NCBI RefSeq assembly: GCF_037198285.1
Contig: NZ_CP147243.1
Span: forward strand, 2,224,422 to 2,288,421
Direction of reading: 5' to 3'
Origin: Haladaptatus sp. DJG-WS-42
GTDB lineage: Archaea > Halobacteriota > Halobacteria > Halobacteriales > Halococcaceae
Length of the DNA stretch: 64,000 nt
Below, piece by piece: positions 9,132 through 17,910 of the stretch. A model generated the notes under the pieces. That model had not been told where the DNA came from. It did no database searches and worked only from the letters and a program-made list of their open reading frames with translations. A program made the translations under genes and the position numbers. Position 1 is the stretch's first letter. Each line of letters starts with the position of its first letter.

Positions 9132-9284
9132 CAGTCGTGCTTAAACAACCGACGCACTCGTTTCTCCTCGTGCGTCGAACTTCAAACACGCTTTCACTTT
9201 GTTCAGTCGTGTTTGAAACACCGTTGCTCGCCCCGCTCGCAACGAGCTTTAAGCACGATTTCGCTGCGCTCAATCGTGCTTAAA
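9132..9284. repeat. Cluster of tandem hairpin repeats (A-B-A-B-A)
   Basis: Three copies of a CAGTCGTG(C/T)TTAAA-like arm lie at 9132, 9204 and 9271, about 67-72 bases apart, alternating with two shorter stem-loops. Stem A3 is perfect over 13 bp (9248-9260 with 9272-9284, 11-base loop). A2 is perfect over 10 bp (9181-9190 with 9208-9217). B1 has 8 bp (9150-9157 with 9170-9177) and B2 has 6 bp (9222-9227 with 9239-9244). Loops share a TCG...CTC flavour. A1 at 9132 keeps only its right arm. The last stem includes the final codons and stop of purNH. It could terminate or process the purNH transcript, or be a dispersed haloarchaeal repeat. Confidence 0.8.
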
Positions 9285-10847
9285 AGAACGCTGACCCGTG
9301 AACACCATCGTCATGCCGTGTTCTTCTGCGGCCGCAACCACGTCGTCGTCGTTGACCGAACCGCCGGGCTGGATGACGGCGGTGATACCGGCTTCTGCGG
9401 CGGCTTCGATGCCGTCGGGGAACGGGAAGAAGGCGTCTGACGCCATGACTGCACCTTTTGCGTCCTTGCCCTCTGCGTGTTCGTCTGCCTTCATCGCGGC
9501 GAGGCGGACGGCGTCAACCCGAGAAACCTGTCCCATGCCGACGCCGACGGTTTCCGTGCCTTTCGCGAAGAGAATCCCGTTGGATTTGACGTGCTTCAGG
9601 GTTTGCCACGCGAACAGCATCGTCTCCAACTCCTCGTCGGTTGGCTCCTTCTCGGTGGCGATTTCGAGGTCGTCTACGGTGAGCTTCTGCAGGTCACGCT
9701 CTTGGATGAGGCGGCCGCCGACGATTGGTTTTTCGACGAGCGTGGAGGTGATTTCGTTGAGCGGGCCAACATCGAGGACGCGCAGATTCTTCTTCTCGGT
9801 GAGCACGTCGAGGGCGGCCTCGGTGTAGCCCGGCGCGACGACGACCTCTTTGAACGAGTCGATGATGCGCTCTGCGGTTTTCGCATCGCACTCGCGGTTG
9901 AGTGAGACAATGCCCCCAAACGCACTCATCGGGTCGGTCGAGAGGGCGTTCTCGTAGGCTTCTGCGAGCGTGTCGGCGGTCGCACAGCCTGCGGGGTTCG
10001 CGTGCTTGATGACCGCGGCGGCGGGTTCGTCGAACTCTTTGATGAGGTTGAGCGCGGCGTCCGCGTCGTTGTAGTTGTTGTACGAAAGTGCCTTTGCGCC
10101 CTCGTTGAGCTGGTCGGCGTGGACGACGCTCGCCTCCTCGCAGGTCGCGTCTGCGTAAACCGCAGCCGCTTGGTGGGGGTTCTCCCCGTAGCGCAGGTCG
10201 GTGAGGTGGTCTGCGGTTTCGACGCGGCGGGCCGGGAACTCGCCGCCAACGTCGGCGTCGATTTCGACACCGTCTGCGGACACCGTGACAGCGTCTTCTG
10301 CGAACCACTTGACGGCGCGCGGGTAAGCTTTGAACTCGCCTTCGTAGAGGACGCGCTCTTTGAGCGTGTCTTCGGTGTCACCGTCATAGATTGGAATCGG
10401 CTCTTGAGTGACGATTGGCCCGGCATCGACCTCCTCGTTTACGACGTGGACGGTGCAGCCAGTGACTTTGACGCCCGCAGAGAGCGCGTCGCCCCACGCG
10501 TCCATACCCTTGAACATCGGGAGCAGGGAGGGGTGGACGTTGAGCGTCGTCGGTGCATTGTTCAGGAACTCGCCGGTCAGGACGCGCATGTAGCCGTCGA
10601 GACAGACGAGGTCGAAATCGTAGTCCGCGAGTCGCGCGAGGATGCGCTGTTCGTGTGATTCACGAGATTCGCCCTCCTCGCGTTCGACGACTTCCGTGGC
10701 GATGCCGCGCTCTGCTGCGGTATCGAGAACCGGCGCGCCCTCTCTGTTCGTGAGGACGACTTCCACCTCTGCGCCGCCGGGCGCGAGGTCTGCGATGTGC
10801 ATGAGATTCCGTCCGCGGTTGCTCGCCAGACCAGCGATTCGTGTCAT
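9270..10847 (-). CDS. purNH: PurN-PurH fusion: GAR transformylase + AICAR transformylase
   Basis: A 525-residue fusion of the two 10-formyl-tetrahydrofolate-dependent steps of purine synthesis. Residues 1-185 are PurN-like, with LASNRGRN near the N-terminus, the catalytic NVHPSLLP segment and [13 protein letters not shown]. Residues about 205-525 are the AICAR formyltransferase half of PurH, starting LRYGENPHQ and holding [18 protein letters not shown] and the C-terminal GGSVNDDDV and FTGQRSFKH. The IMP-cyclohydrolase half of bacterial PurH is absent, as expected in archaea, which use a separate PurO-type enzyme. The final F-K-H-D-stop codons form one arm of a hairpin repeat. Its promoter region, shared with divergent purB, has a TATA-like ATTACTTTAC at 10871-10880 (minus). 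Confidence 0.94.
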   Translation of the reverse strand: MTRIAGLASNRGRNLMHIADLAPGGAEVEVVLTNREGAPVLDTAAERGIATEVVEREEGESRESHEQRILARLADYDFDLVCLDGYMRVLTGEFLNNAPTTLNVHPSLLPMFKGMDAWGDALSAGVKVTGCTVHVVNEEVDAGPIVTQEPIPIYDGDTEDTLKERVLYEGEFKAYPRAVKWFAEDAVTVSADGVEIDADVGGEFPARRVETADHLTDLRYGENPHQAAAVYADATCEEASVVHADQLNEGAKALSYNNYNDADAALNLIKEFDEPAAAVIKHANPAGCATADTLAEAYENALSTDPMSAFGGIVSLNRECDAKTAERIIDSFKEVVVAPGYTEAALDVLTEKKNLRVLDVGPLNEITSTLVEKPIVGGRLIQERDLQKLTVDDLEIATEKEPTDEELETMLFAWQTLKHVKSNGILFAKGTETVGVGMGQVSRVDAVRLAAMKADEHAEGKDAKGAVMASDAFFPFPDGIEAAAEAGITAVIQPGGSVNDDDVVAAAEEHGMTMVFTGQRSFKHD

Positions 10848-10910
10848 GTGCGAGAGCGCGTTCGCCGGGAGTAAAGTAATTGCGATTGCCTGAGCGAATG
10901 TGTGCGTGTC

Positions 10911-10961
10911 TGTGCATAGAATCGGTGCAAAATCCGCACTCGTCCCGTGTTTCTATGCACA
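10911..10961. promoter_or_regulatory. Perfect 11-bp dyad between divergent purNH and purB
   Basis: TGTGCATAGAA at 10911-10921 is the exact reverse complement of TTCTATGCACA at 10951-10961, with 29 bases between. The two arms lie upstream of both putative TATA boxes (10871-10880 for purNH; a CTTTTGC stretch near 10987-10992 for purB). The position and symmetry are those of an operator for a dimeric regulator controlling both purine genes. No regulator is identified here. Confidence 0.6.
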
Positions 10962-11015
10962 CTCCTGTGTCCTTCGACCGACACGCTTTTGCTATGCGGG
11001 GCGGCAGTCGAAGGT

Positions 11016-12419
11016 ATGTCATCATTCGAAGCGGACGGTCCGCTGTTCGCCGTCTCGCCACTCGACGGGCGATATGGGCGCTACACCAAACCGCTCTCAC
11101 CCTACGCCAGCGAGGCCGCGCTCATGCGTGCCCGCGTCCAAGTCGAAGTGGAGTATCTCATCGCGCTTGCCGACCTCGACGCGACGCCGCTCGAAATCGC
11201 CGACGCAGACCGCACCACGCTGCGTGCCCTCTACGAGGAGTTCGATGCTGAGGACGCAGACGTCATCAAACGCCTCGAAACGACGGGCTACAAGGAGTAC
11301 ACCGCGACCAATCACGACGTGAAAGCCGTCGAGTACTTCATCCGCGACGGCCTCCCTGAATCGCTCGCTGACGCCGGCCCGTGGGTGCACTTCGGGCTGA
11401 CGAGTGAGGACGTGAACAACCTCGCCCATCGCCTGCTGGTGAAACCCGCTGTCAAAGAGATTCTCCTGCCAGAACTCTACGAAACCCGCGACGTGCTCAT
11501 CGCCATGGCTCGTGAGTTCCGCGACCTGCCGATGCTTGCGCGCACTCATGGCCAGCCCGCCACGCCGACGACGTTCGGCAAGGAGATGGCTGTCTACGCC
11601 GCACGCCTCGGGCGCACCATCGCAACCATCGAACGCGCAAGCGACGAAATTTCGGGCAAGCTTGCGGGCGCAAGCGGCACCTACGCCGCCCACCACGTCG
11701 CCTACCCGGACGTTGACTGGCGCGCATTTTCCCGCGAGTTCGTCACCTCACTCGGCCTCGAATACACCCCGCTCGCCACGCAGGTCAACCCGTGTGACGA
11801 CCTCGCGGCGCTCTTTTCGGCCATCCGCACCGCGAACACCGTCCTCATCGACCTTGACCGCGACATGTGGCTCTACGTCTCAGACCGGTATCTCGGTCAG
11901 GAGACGGTCGAAGGCGAGACGGGCAGTTCGACGATGCCTCACAAGGTCAACCCAATCGACTTCGAGAACAGCGAAGGCAACCTCTCGAAAGCCAACGCCG
12001 ACCTCGTGTTCTTGGGCGACTACATCACCACCTCTCGCCTCCAGCGCGACCTGTCGGATTCGACCGTCAAACGCAACATCGGCGCGGCGTTCGCCTACTG
12101 CCTCATCGCCTACGGCAAGGTGCAAAAAGGGCTCTCGAAGGTCGTCCCGAACGAGGCGGTCATGCGCGAGGAACTTGAGAACACGCCGGAAATCATCGGG
12201 GAGGCCGTCCAGACCATCCTCCGGCGCGAAGGCCATGAGGACGCCTACGAGCGCGTAAAAGCCCTCTCGCGTGGCCAGCGCGTCACCCTCGACGACTTCC
12301 GCGCCCTGTTCGACGACTTGGATGTGTCAGCAGACGTGCGCGCAGAGCTCCACGCGCTGACGCCCGCGGGCTACACCGGTATCGCCGCCGACCTCGTGGA
12401 CGACCTCGACTCAGCGTAG
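11016..12419 (+). CDS. purB: Adenylosuccinate lyase
   Basis: A 467-residue member of the fumarase/aspartase superfamily. It removes fumarate from SAICAR and from adenylosuccinate in purine and AMP synthesis. The N-terminus has the family's AVSPLDGRYG. The signature loop GSSTMPHKVNPIDFEN carries the catalytic Ser. HFGLTSEDVNN and ARTHGQPATPTTFGKE line the active site. The ATG at 11016 (MSSFEADGP) fits homologues and the leaderless promoter spacing; an in-frame upstream ATG at 10947 would add 23 hydrophobic residues and overlap the regulatory dyad. It is divergent from purNH. Confidence 0.96.
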   Translation: MSSFEADGPLFAVSPLDGRYGRYTKPLSPYASEAALMRARVQVEVEYLIALADLDATPLEIADADRTTLRALYEEFDAEDADVIKRLETTGYKEYTATNHDVKAVEYFIRDGLPESLADAGPWVHFGLTSEDVNNLAHRLLVKPAVKEILLPELYETRDVLIAMAREFRDLPMLARTHGQPATPTTFGKEMAVYAARLGRTIATIERASDEISGKLAGASGTYAAHHVAYPDVDWRAFSREFVTSLGLEYTPLATQVNPCDDLAALFSAIRTANTVLIDLDRDMWLYVSDRYLGQETVEGETGSSTMPHKVNPIDFENSEGNLSKANADLVFLGDYITTSRLQRDLSDSTVKRNIGAAFAYCLIAYGKVQKGLSKVVPNEAVMREELENTPEIIGEAVQTILRREGHEDAYERVKALSRGQRVTLDDFRALFDDLDVSADVRAELHALTPAGYTGIAADLVDDLDSA

Positions 12420-12453
12420 GAGGTTATCCACCTCCCTCACGTACGCTAGGGCC

Positions 12454-13143
12454 GTGCAGATTTTCGTTTCGGCCGACGGGCGACGCGGGTTCGTGCTTCG
12501 CGTAGCCGCCTTTGTGCTCTTTTTCCTCGTCCTCGTCATGCTGAGTCGCCGGATGCTCCCACTGTTCGCAAATCCCGAGTACGCTCGCATGCAGATTGCG
12601 GGGTACGGCTCGCTCGCGCCGCTCGTCTTCATCGGCCTACAAGTTGCACAGGTCGTCATCGCTCCCATCCCCGGACAGGCGATGGGGGTGGTGAGCGGCT
12701 ACCTCTTTGGCGCCGCGTTTGGCACGCTCTACAGCGTGATTGGTGCGGGCATCGGGAGCTTTCTCGCCGCAGGCATCGCCCGACGATTTGGTCGCCCCTA
12801 CGTCCAGCGCGTCGTCCATCCGGACACGCTCGCTCGGTTCGACGGCGTCACCGACCGACGCGGCGCGGCTGGCCTGTTTCTCGCCTTTCTGGTTCCCGGT
12901 CTCCCTGATGACGCCATCTGCTTCGTCGCCGGACTCACTCGGCTGTCGCTATCGCGTATCGTCCTCATCGCCATCCTCGGGCGTGCGCCGTCGCTCCTGC
13001 TCACGAACCTCGTGGGCGCAGAGCTCGCTAGCAGAAATCTTGCGACAGCGGCGGTGCTCGGCATGTTGGTGCTGGTGCTCTCGATTGTTGGCTACGCGAA
13101 TCGTGAGGCACTCACCGCGTGGGTCGCAGGCGACGGGCGTTAG
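12454..13143 (+). CDS. TVP38/TMEM64 (DedA-like, SNARE-associated) membrane protein
   Basis: A 229-residue integral membrane protein with about five hydrophobic segments: AAFVLFFLVLVML near residue 18, APLVFIGLQVAQVVIAPIPG, a GSFLAAGIARRFG stretch, GLFLAFLVPGLPDDAICFVAG and a C-terminal ATAAVLGMLVLVLSIVGY. The paired APIPGQ...F and FxxR/VPGxPDD motifs are those of the VTT domain. Family members are thought to be lipid scramblases or transport-related; the role in haloarchaea is not settled. The start is a GTG at 12454, 34 bp after purB. The stop overlaps the convergent dapE stop by a few bases. Confidence 0.82.
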   Translation: MQIFVSADGRRGFVLRVAAFVLFFLVLVMLSRRMLPLFANPEYARMQIAGYGSLAPLVFIGLQVAQVVIAPIPGQAMGVVSGYLFGAAFGTLYSVIGAGIGSFLAAGIARRFGRPYVQRVVHPDTLARFDGVTDRRGAAGLFLAFLVPGLPDDAICFVAGLTRLSLSRIVLIAILGRAPSLLLTNLVGAELASRNLATAAVLGMLVLVLSIVGYANREALTAWVAGDGR

Positions 13144-14213
13144 GAGAGAAACGCCGCGACGGTTTCGGTGACAGCCCTCCCGGCGGCTTCGACGTCGGAA
13201 AACTGGACGTACTCGCGTGGCGCGTGGGCAACCGCACCCTCGTCGTCCGCGAGCACGCCGGGGCCGAACACGACTGTTGGCGCGTCCGTGGCGAAATACG
13301 ACGCTTCGGTCGCTGCCGAGAATGGGCGAATCTCGCCGCCTGACGCGGCCGCGAGCGTCTGTGCGAGCTTGCCGTCGTCGTCGGTCTCGAACGCTTCGAG
13401 AAACGGCGTCGGGCGCTCGGTGAGCGCGAACGAACACTCGAAGTCGGGGACGTGTTCGCGGAGGTGGGCTTCGAGCGAGTTTGTGAACGACGCTGCCGTT
13501 TCTGGCGGGACGCTCCGGCGGTCAATCGTAATTTCACACTCGGCGGGGACCTGATTCGACGCCGTTCCCCCATCTATCATCGTCGGCGTGAGGGTCGCCG
13601 CGCCGAGTTCGGAGTGTACCGGCGGCGCGTCGTCGCGGTCGAGGAACGTTTCGAGCGCGCGGAGCACCTGTCCCGCCCCGGAGACGGCGTTTTTCCCCGA
13701 CTGTGGCTCTGCGGCGTGGGCGTTCTCGCCGTGGACGGTAATCGTCCCCTCGAAACGGCCTTTCGCCGCGTTGCACACGTCGAGGTTTGTGGGTTCGCCA
13801 ACGATGTAGGCGTCTGCTGAAATGTCGAGGGCGGCCGCGCCGAGCGACAGCACTTCCTCGTCGGGTGTGATGGCGAGAGTGAGTGTTCCGCGCTCAAGTT
13901 CGGTAGTGAAAAACGCGACGAGAAGGGCGGTGAGCGGCCCCTTCGCGTCGCACGATCCGCGCCCGCGGATGGTGTCGCCGTCGCGTGAAAACTCGACGTG
14001 CGGCGGCACGGTGTCGATGTGTGTATTGAGGACAACGTGCGGCCCGGGTTCGTCGCCTTCGCGTGTGGAAATGGTGTTGCCCGCGTCGTCGACGCGCGCC
14101 TCGAAGCCCTCGGCTTCGATGGTCGAAACGAGTAACTCGCGCATCGCGGAGACGTCCTCAGTCGAGGGCGTCTGTACCGCAGTTTCGAGGAAGGATTTGG
14201 GGTCAAACCCCAC
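13140..14213 (-). CDS. dapE: M20 succinyl-diaminopimelate desuccinylase
   Basis: A 357-residue zinc hydrolase that removes succinate from N-succinyl-LL-diaminopimelate in lysine synthesis. Metal-ligand motifs are in order: NTHIDTVPPH, GRGSCDAKGPL, a PDEEVLS stretch and YIVGEPT. The dimerisation lid with HGENAHAAEPQ and the late FGPG..AHAPREY segment carrying the last His are present. The most likely start is the GTG at 14213 (GFDPKSFLETA), one base past the dapF stop. It is the last gene of the dap operon. A general M20 peptidase is an alternative, but position in a complete dap set makes DapE the best call. Confidence 0.9.
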   Translation of the reverse strand: MGFDPKSFLETAVQTPSTEDVSAMRELLVSTIEAEGFEARVDDAGNTISTREGDEPGPHVVLNTHIDTVPPHVEFSRDGDTIRGRGSCDAKGPLTALLVAFFTTELERGTLTLAITPDEEVLSLGAAALDISADAYIVGEPTNLDVCNAAKGRFEGTITVHGENAHAAEPQSGKNAVSGAGQVLRALETFLDRDDAPPVHSELGAATLTPTMIDGGTASNQVPAECEITIDRRSVPPETAASFTNSLEAHLREHVPDFECSFALTERPTPFLEAFETDDDGKLAQTLAAASGGEIRPFSAATEASYFATDAPTVVFGPGVLADDEGAVAHAPREYVQFSDVEAAGRAVTETVAAFLS

Positions 14214-14214
14214 G

Positions 14215-15081
14215 TCAGGCCTCCGTCGGGTCAAGCCGTCCGGGCTTGCTGACGGCCACCTCACCTCGAAAATCGAGTTCGACTGGCCCCCAAAGGTACG
14301 CGGAGCCATCGGTGAGGGTGACTTCGAGGTCACCGCCCGGCGGCGAGACGGGAACCGGCTCTGCGCCGGAGACGAGGCCGAGTTCGCGCGCCGCGGCGGC
14401 GATTGCGACCGCGCCCGTGCCACACGACTTGGTTTCGCCTTCAACGCCGCGCTCGAAGGTACGCTGGTCGAAGCCACCGTCTTCGCGCTGGCTGGCGAAG
14501 TTGACGTTCGCGCCTTCGGGGAAGCAGTCTGCGTGGCGGATGGCCGGGGCCACCGCTTCGAGGTCGATTTCCGAAACGTCGTCCACGAAGATGACCGCGT
14601 GTGGGACACCCGTGTTCACGGCCGTGAGGCGGTAGCCTTCGATTTCCTGGTCGATGACTGGCGCGTCTGCGATGACCGGAACCGCATCGGGGTCGAACGC
14701 GGGCGTCCCCATCTCGATGGTCACGCCGTCTGGTTCGATGCGCGCGTGGCGGGTTCCCGCCTGCGTATCAATCATTATCTCATCCGCGTCAGTTCGCGCT
14801 GCGGCCCACGCCGCTGCACACCGCGCGCCGTTGCCACACATTGCCGCCGTCGAGCCGTCGGGCTGGACGAGCGTCATGACGACGCGCGGCGGGGAGTAGC
14901 GGTCTTCGAGCGCGAGAAAGAGCACGCCGTCTGCGCCCACACGGTCGCTTGCGGGGTCTGAGACGCCGGTTTCTCGATGACACAGCTTCGTGGCGAGCGC
15001 CCGGCGGTCGGGGACTGCCTCTGCGGCGTCTACTAGTACGAAGTCGTTTCCGGTTCCGTGGTACTTGTCGAATCGAATCAT
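14215..15081 (-). CDS. dapF: Diaminopimelate epimerase
   Basis: A 288-residue cofactor-free epimerase converting LL- to meso-diaminopimelate. The catalytic thiol pair is present: MCGNGARCAAA near residue 78 and KSCGTGAVAIAA near residue 238. The N-terminal FDKYHGTGNDFV and the internal GVPHAV and EGANVNF motifs are family hallmarks. The first codons overlap the end of lysA by 4 bp (ATGA type), indicating translational coupling. Confidence 0.96.
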   Translation of the reverse strand: MIRFDKYHGTGNDFVLVDAAEAVPDRRALATKLCHRETGVSDPASDRVGADGVLFLALEDRYSPPRVVMTLVQPDGSTAAMCGNGARCAAAWAAARTDADEIMIDTQAGTRHARIEPDGVTIEMGTPAFDPDAVPVIADAPVIDQEIEGYRLTAVNTGVPHAVIFVDDVSEIDLEAVAPAIRHADCFPEGANVNFASQREDGGFDQRTFERGVEGETKSCGTGAVAIAAAARELGLVSGAEPVPVSPPGGDLEVTLTDGSAYLWGPVELDFRGEVAVSKPGRLDPTEA

Positions 15082-16322
15082 GGTTCTTCTAAGCTGGTTA
15101 CGTCGGCGAGGGTTTCACGGCGTACCGCCAGATACGTCTCGCCCTCGTCTACGCAGACGACCGCAGGTCGCGGTCGCGAGTTGTACTGACTGGCCATCTC
15201 GTAGCCGTATGCGCCAGCGTTACCGATTGCGAGCAGGTCGCCGCGGGCGGGTGCTGGCAGAACCCGGTCGGTGGCGAAAATATCGCTCGTCTCGCAGATG
15301 GGGCCTGCGACGAGCGTTTCTACGGTTTCGCGCTCGCCTGCGTCGGGCGCGAGGTTTCGAATTGCGTGGTACGAGCCGTACATCGCCGGTCGGACGAGCG
15401 TCGTCATTCCAGCATCCACGCCCACGACGAGCGTGTCGGGCGTTGGCTTCGTGGTGTTTACGCAGGTGAGCAACACGCCCGCGTCGGCGACGAAGTAGCG
15501 ACCCGGCTCGATGGCGAGTTGGGCCTCGACCTCACCGAGCGCTTCGCGGGTCGCTTCGGCCGCCGTCGCGATGTCGAGCGGTGGTTCGTCTTCTCGGTAT
15601 GGGACGCCGAAGCCGCCGCCGACGTTGACGAACTCGAGGGAAACGGGTGACTCGCGGGCGAGCGCACCCATCCGGCTCACGAGTTCGCGGTGGGCAGAGA
15701 GGTCATCACCAGAAATGCCACTCCCCGCGTGGGCGTGGATGCCGACCACGTCGAACCCGCGGTCTGCGGCGTCTGCGAGCAGGGCTGGAACCTCATCGTA
15801 CGGAACGCCGAACTTCGGGTCGGTGCCCGTCGTCACCTTCGCGTGGTGACCCGCGCCGACGCCGGGGTTCACGCGGATGGCGAGCTTTCCGAAGAAGCCG
15901 CGTTCTTCGAGGCGGTCGAGCGTGTCTGCCGCCCCGACCGTGATGGTGAGCGGGTGATCTTCTGCGAGCGCGCACACGTGGTCCAAATCCTCACTGGGAG
16001 GATTCACGGCGGTGTAGCGCACCGCACTTCCCGTGAAACCGGCGTCGAGCGAGCGCTGAACTTCACCGGCTGAGGCACACTCCGCGCCAACGTCCTCATC
16101 ACGCAGGGCGCGGAGAACGGGCTTCGAGGTGTTTGCCTTGGTCGCGTAGCTCAGTTCTGCGTCCGGGAACGCCGCGCGGATGCGGCGGGCGTTTTCGCGG
16201 ACGCGGTCGATGTCATAGACGTACAGCGGCGTGTCGTACGCCTCTGCGAGCTGGTGCAGGCGGTCTGCATCCCACTCGCCGAGTCTGCGTACGTCGGGGT
16301 CCACGCCGCGTCCGCCGCTCAT
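15078..16322 (-). CDS. lysA: Diaminopimelate decarboxylase
   Basis: A 414-residue PLP enzyme that decarboxylates meso-diaminopimelate to lysine. The PLP lysine is in LSYATKANTSKPVL. Further motifs are GIHAHAGSGI, NVGGGFGVPY, AIEPGRYFVADAG, the CETSDIFATDR segment with the active-site Cys, and the C-terminal GAYGYEMASQYNSRPRP. Both ends overlap neighbours by 4 bp (dapD upstream, dapF downstream). Confidence 0.96.
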   Translation of the reverse strand: MSGGRGVDPDVRRLGEWDADRLHQLAEAYDTPLYVYDIDRVRENARRIRAAFPDAELSYATKANTSKPVLRALRDEDVGAECASAGEVQRSLDAGFTGSAVRYTAVNPPSEDLDHVCALAEDHPLTITVGAADTLDRLEERGFFGKLAIRVNPGVGAGHHAKVTTGTDPKFGVPYDEVPALLADAADRGFDVVGIHAHAGSGISGDDLSAHRELVSRMGALARESPVSLEFVNVGGGFGVPYREDEPPLDIATAAEATREALGEVEAQLAIEPGRYFVADAGVLLTCVNTTKPTPDTLVVGVDAGMTTLVRPAMYGSYHAIRNLAPDAGERETVETLVAGPICETSDIFATDRVLPAPARGDLLAIGNAGAYGYEMASQYNSRPRPAVVCVDEGETYLAVRRETLADVTSLEEP

Positions 16323-17149
16323 TCTCGCAGTGCCTCCTCGCGGGCGGTCGCTTCGAGCGTGGTCGCCTCGATGTCCGTCGCCACGACGGCTGGCTTGTAC
16401 GCGCCGCCGGAGAACAGGTCGTGGTCGCCAATCGAGGACTCGACGAAGCGCGTGAACGCGCGTCGGTTTGCGGGCAGTTCGCCGTAGATAACTTCCTCTT
16501 CGACGAGGTCGTAGACCGGAATGCGTGGCGTGAGCAGCGTGTTCTCGCCCACAATCGAGTTCTCGCCAACGACGAAGCCGGAGGTCACGCGACAGCCCGC
16601 GCCGAGCGAGACGCCGTCTTCGACGATGACCGGCGCGCTCTCGACGGGTTCTAAGACGCCGCCGATGAGTGTGTTCGCACCGAGCTTGACGTTGTCGCCG
16701 ATTTGGGCACAGGAGCCAACGGTGTCACAGGAGTCGACGAGCGTGCCGTCGCCGACGTGCGCGCCGATGTTGACGTAGGCCGGACTCATCAGAATCGCGT
16801 TCGAGCCAACGTACGCCCCGCGGCGGATGACCGTTCCGTCCGGCGTGTTTCGCGTGCCTTTTTCCATGAGGTCGCTCGTGTCGCGGAGGGGAAGCACGTC
16901 GTGGTAGGTCACGTCGCCGTAGGTGCGCGGTTCGGTGTTGCGCAGGCCGAAGTTCAGCAGGATACCCTGCTTGACCCATTCGTTTGCCTCCCACGACCCG
17001 TCGCGCTTTTCGGCGGCGCGAATCTCGCCGGCTTCGAGCGCCTCTAAGAAGGCGTCGAGTTCGGCGAGTTCGTCCGCGCCGACGTCGGCGGCTGTCAGTC
17101 CGTCTTGCTTTCGTTGCCACAGGGTTTCGATTGTCGCTTGTAAGCTCAT
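16319..17149 (-). CDS. dapD: Tetrahydrodipicolinate N-succinyltransferase
   Basis: A 276-residue left-handed beta-helix acyltransferase that succinylates tetrahydrodipicolinate. From about residue 100 it shows hexapeptide repeats (RRGAYVGSNAILMSPAYV, NIGAHVGDGTLVDS, CAQIGDNVKLGANTLIGG, VIVEDGVSLGAGCRV). The VDSCDTVGSCAQIG and GGVLEP segments match DapD rather than the acetyl-transferring DapH, which lacks the long N-terminal helical domain seen here. The start at 17149 overlaps the dapB stop as ATGA; an in-frame upstream extension is Arg-rich and lies inside dapB. Confidence 0.93.
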   Translation of the reverse strand: MSLQATIETLWQRKQDGLTAADVGADELAELDAFLEALEAGEIRAAEKRDGSWEANEWVKQGILLNFGLRNTEPRTYGDVTYHDVLPLRDTSDLMEKGTRNTPDGTVIRRGAYVGSNAILMSPAYVNIGAHVGDGTLVDSCDTVGSCAQIGDNVKLGANTLIGGVLEPVESAPVIVEDGVSLGAGCRVTSGFVVGENSIVGENTLLTPRIPVYDLVEEEVIYGELPANRRAFTRFVESSIGDHDLFSGGAYKPAVVATDIEATTLEATAREEALRE

Positions 17150-17910
17150 TGAGAGTCTCCGATTACGTCTGCAAAGTCGTACCAACCGGCGTCGCGGGCG
17201 GCGACCCACACGGCCGCATCCAGCGCACCGGCGGCGAACACCCCGCGGCTTTCCGCGCGGTGGGTGAGTGTGACTACCTCATCGTTCCCAGCAAGGAGTA
17301 CCTCGTGTTCCCCGCGAATGTTGCCCGCTCGTCGCACGAGGACGCCGACTTCATCCTCGGAACGCGGGGCCTCTCCTTCCCGGCCATAGACCCGATTGAG
17401 GTCGCGCTGTTCGTCGATGCGGTCTAAAATCATGTTTGCGGTTCCGCTCGGCGCGTCTCGCTTTGCGTTGTGGTGGGTTTCGACGAGTTCGATGTCGTAG
17501 TCTGGAAGCGCCGAAACCGCCTCGTCTACGACGTTTAAGAGTGCCTGAATCCCGCGGGCGAAGTTCGAGGATTCGAGGACGGGAACCGACTCGCTCGCGA
17601 TTTCGAGCGTGGCATACTGTTCTTCTGAAAACCCCGTCGTCCCGACGACGACGGCGACGCCCGCCGCTGCGCACGCAGAAACGTATTCGACCGACGACTC
17701 GGGGACGGTGAAGTCTACGAGTACGTCCGGGTCGTGTTCTGCAAGCAGCGCGGGCAGCTGTTCGTCTGCGTCGAGCATTACGTCTACCGCGACGTCTTCT
17801 GGGTCACGGCTCACGGCGAAGGCGAGTTCCACGTCGTCGCGCTCGTGGGCGAGGGCGATGACCTCCTGTCCCATCCGGCCCGTCGCACCGGTGACCGCAA
17901 CCCGCGTCAT
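17146..17910 (-). CDS. dapB: 4-hydroxy-tetrahydrodipicolinate reductase
   Basis: A 254-residue NAD(P)H-dependent reductase and second lysine-branch enzyme. The Rossmann motif VTGATGRMGQEV opens the protein, VDFTVPESS and VGTTGFSEEQ follow, and the catalytic ELVETHHNAKRDAPSGTA segment is intact. The stop overlaps dapD and the start overlaps dapA by 4 bp each. Confidence 0.96.
   Translation of the reverse strand: MTRVAVTGATGRMGQEVIALAHERDDVELAFAVSRDPEDVAVDVMLDADEQLPALLAEHDPDVLVDFTVPESSVEYVSACAAAGVAVVVGTTGFSEEQYATLEIASESVPVLESSNFARGIQALLNVVDEAVSALPDYDIELVETHHNAKRDAPSGTANMILDRIDEQRDLNRVYGREGEAPRSEDEVGVLVRRAGNIRGEHEVLLAGNDEVVTLTHRAESRGVFAAGALDAAVWVAARDAGWYDFADVIGDSQ

Noticed and set aside
13822-14961. 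Long open frame (379 codons) on the + strand opposite dapE/dapF
   Set aside because: It lies entirely antisense to two genes with complete family motifs; the translation is Arg/Val-rich and has no recognisable domain. Long antisense frames are common in high-GC haloarchaeal DNA.
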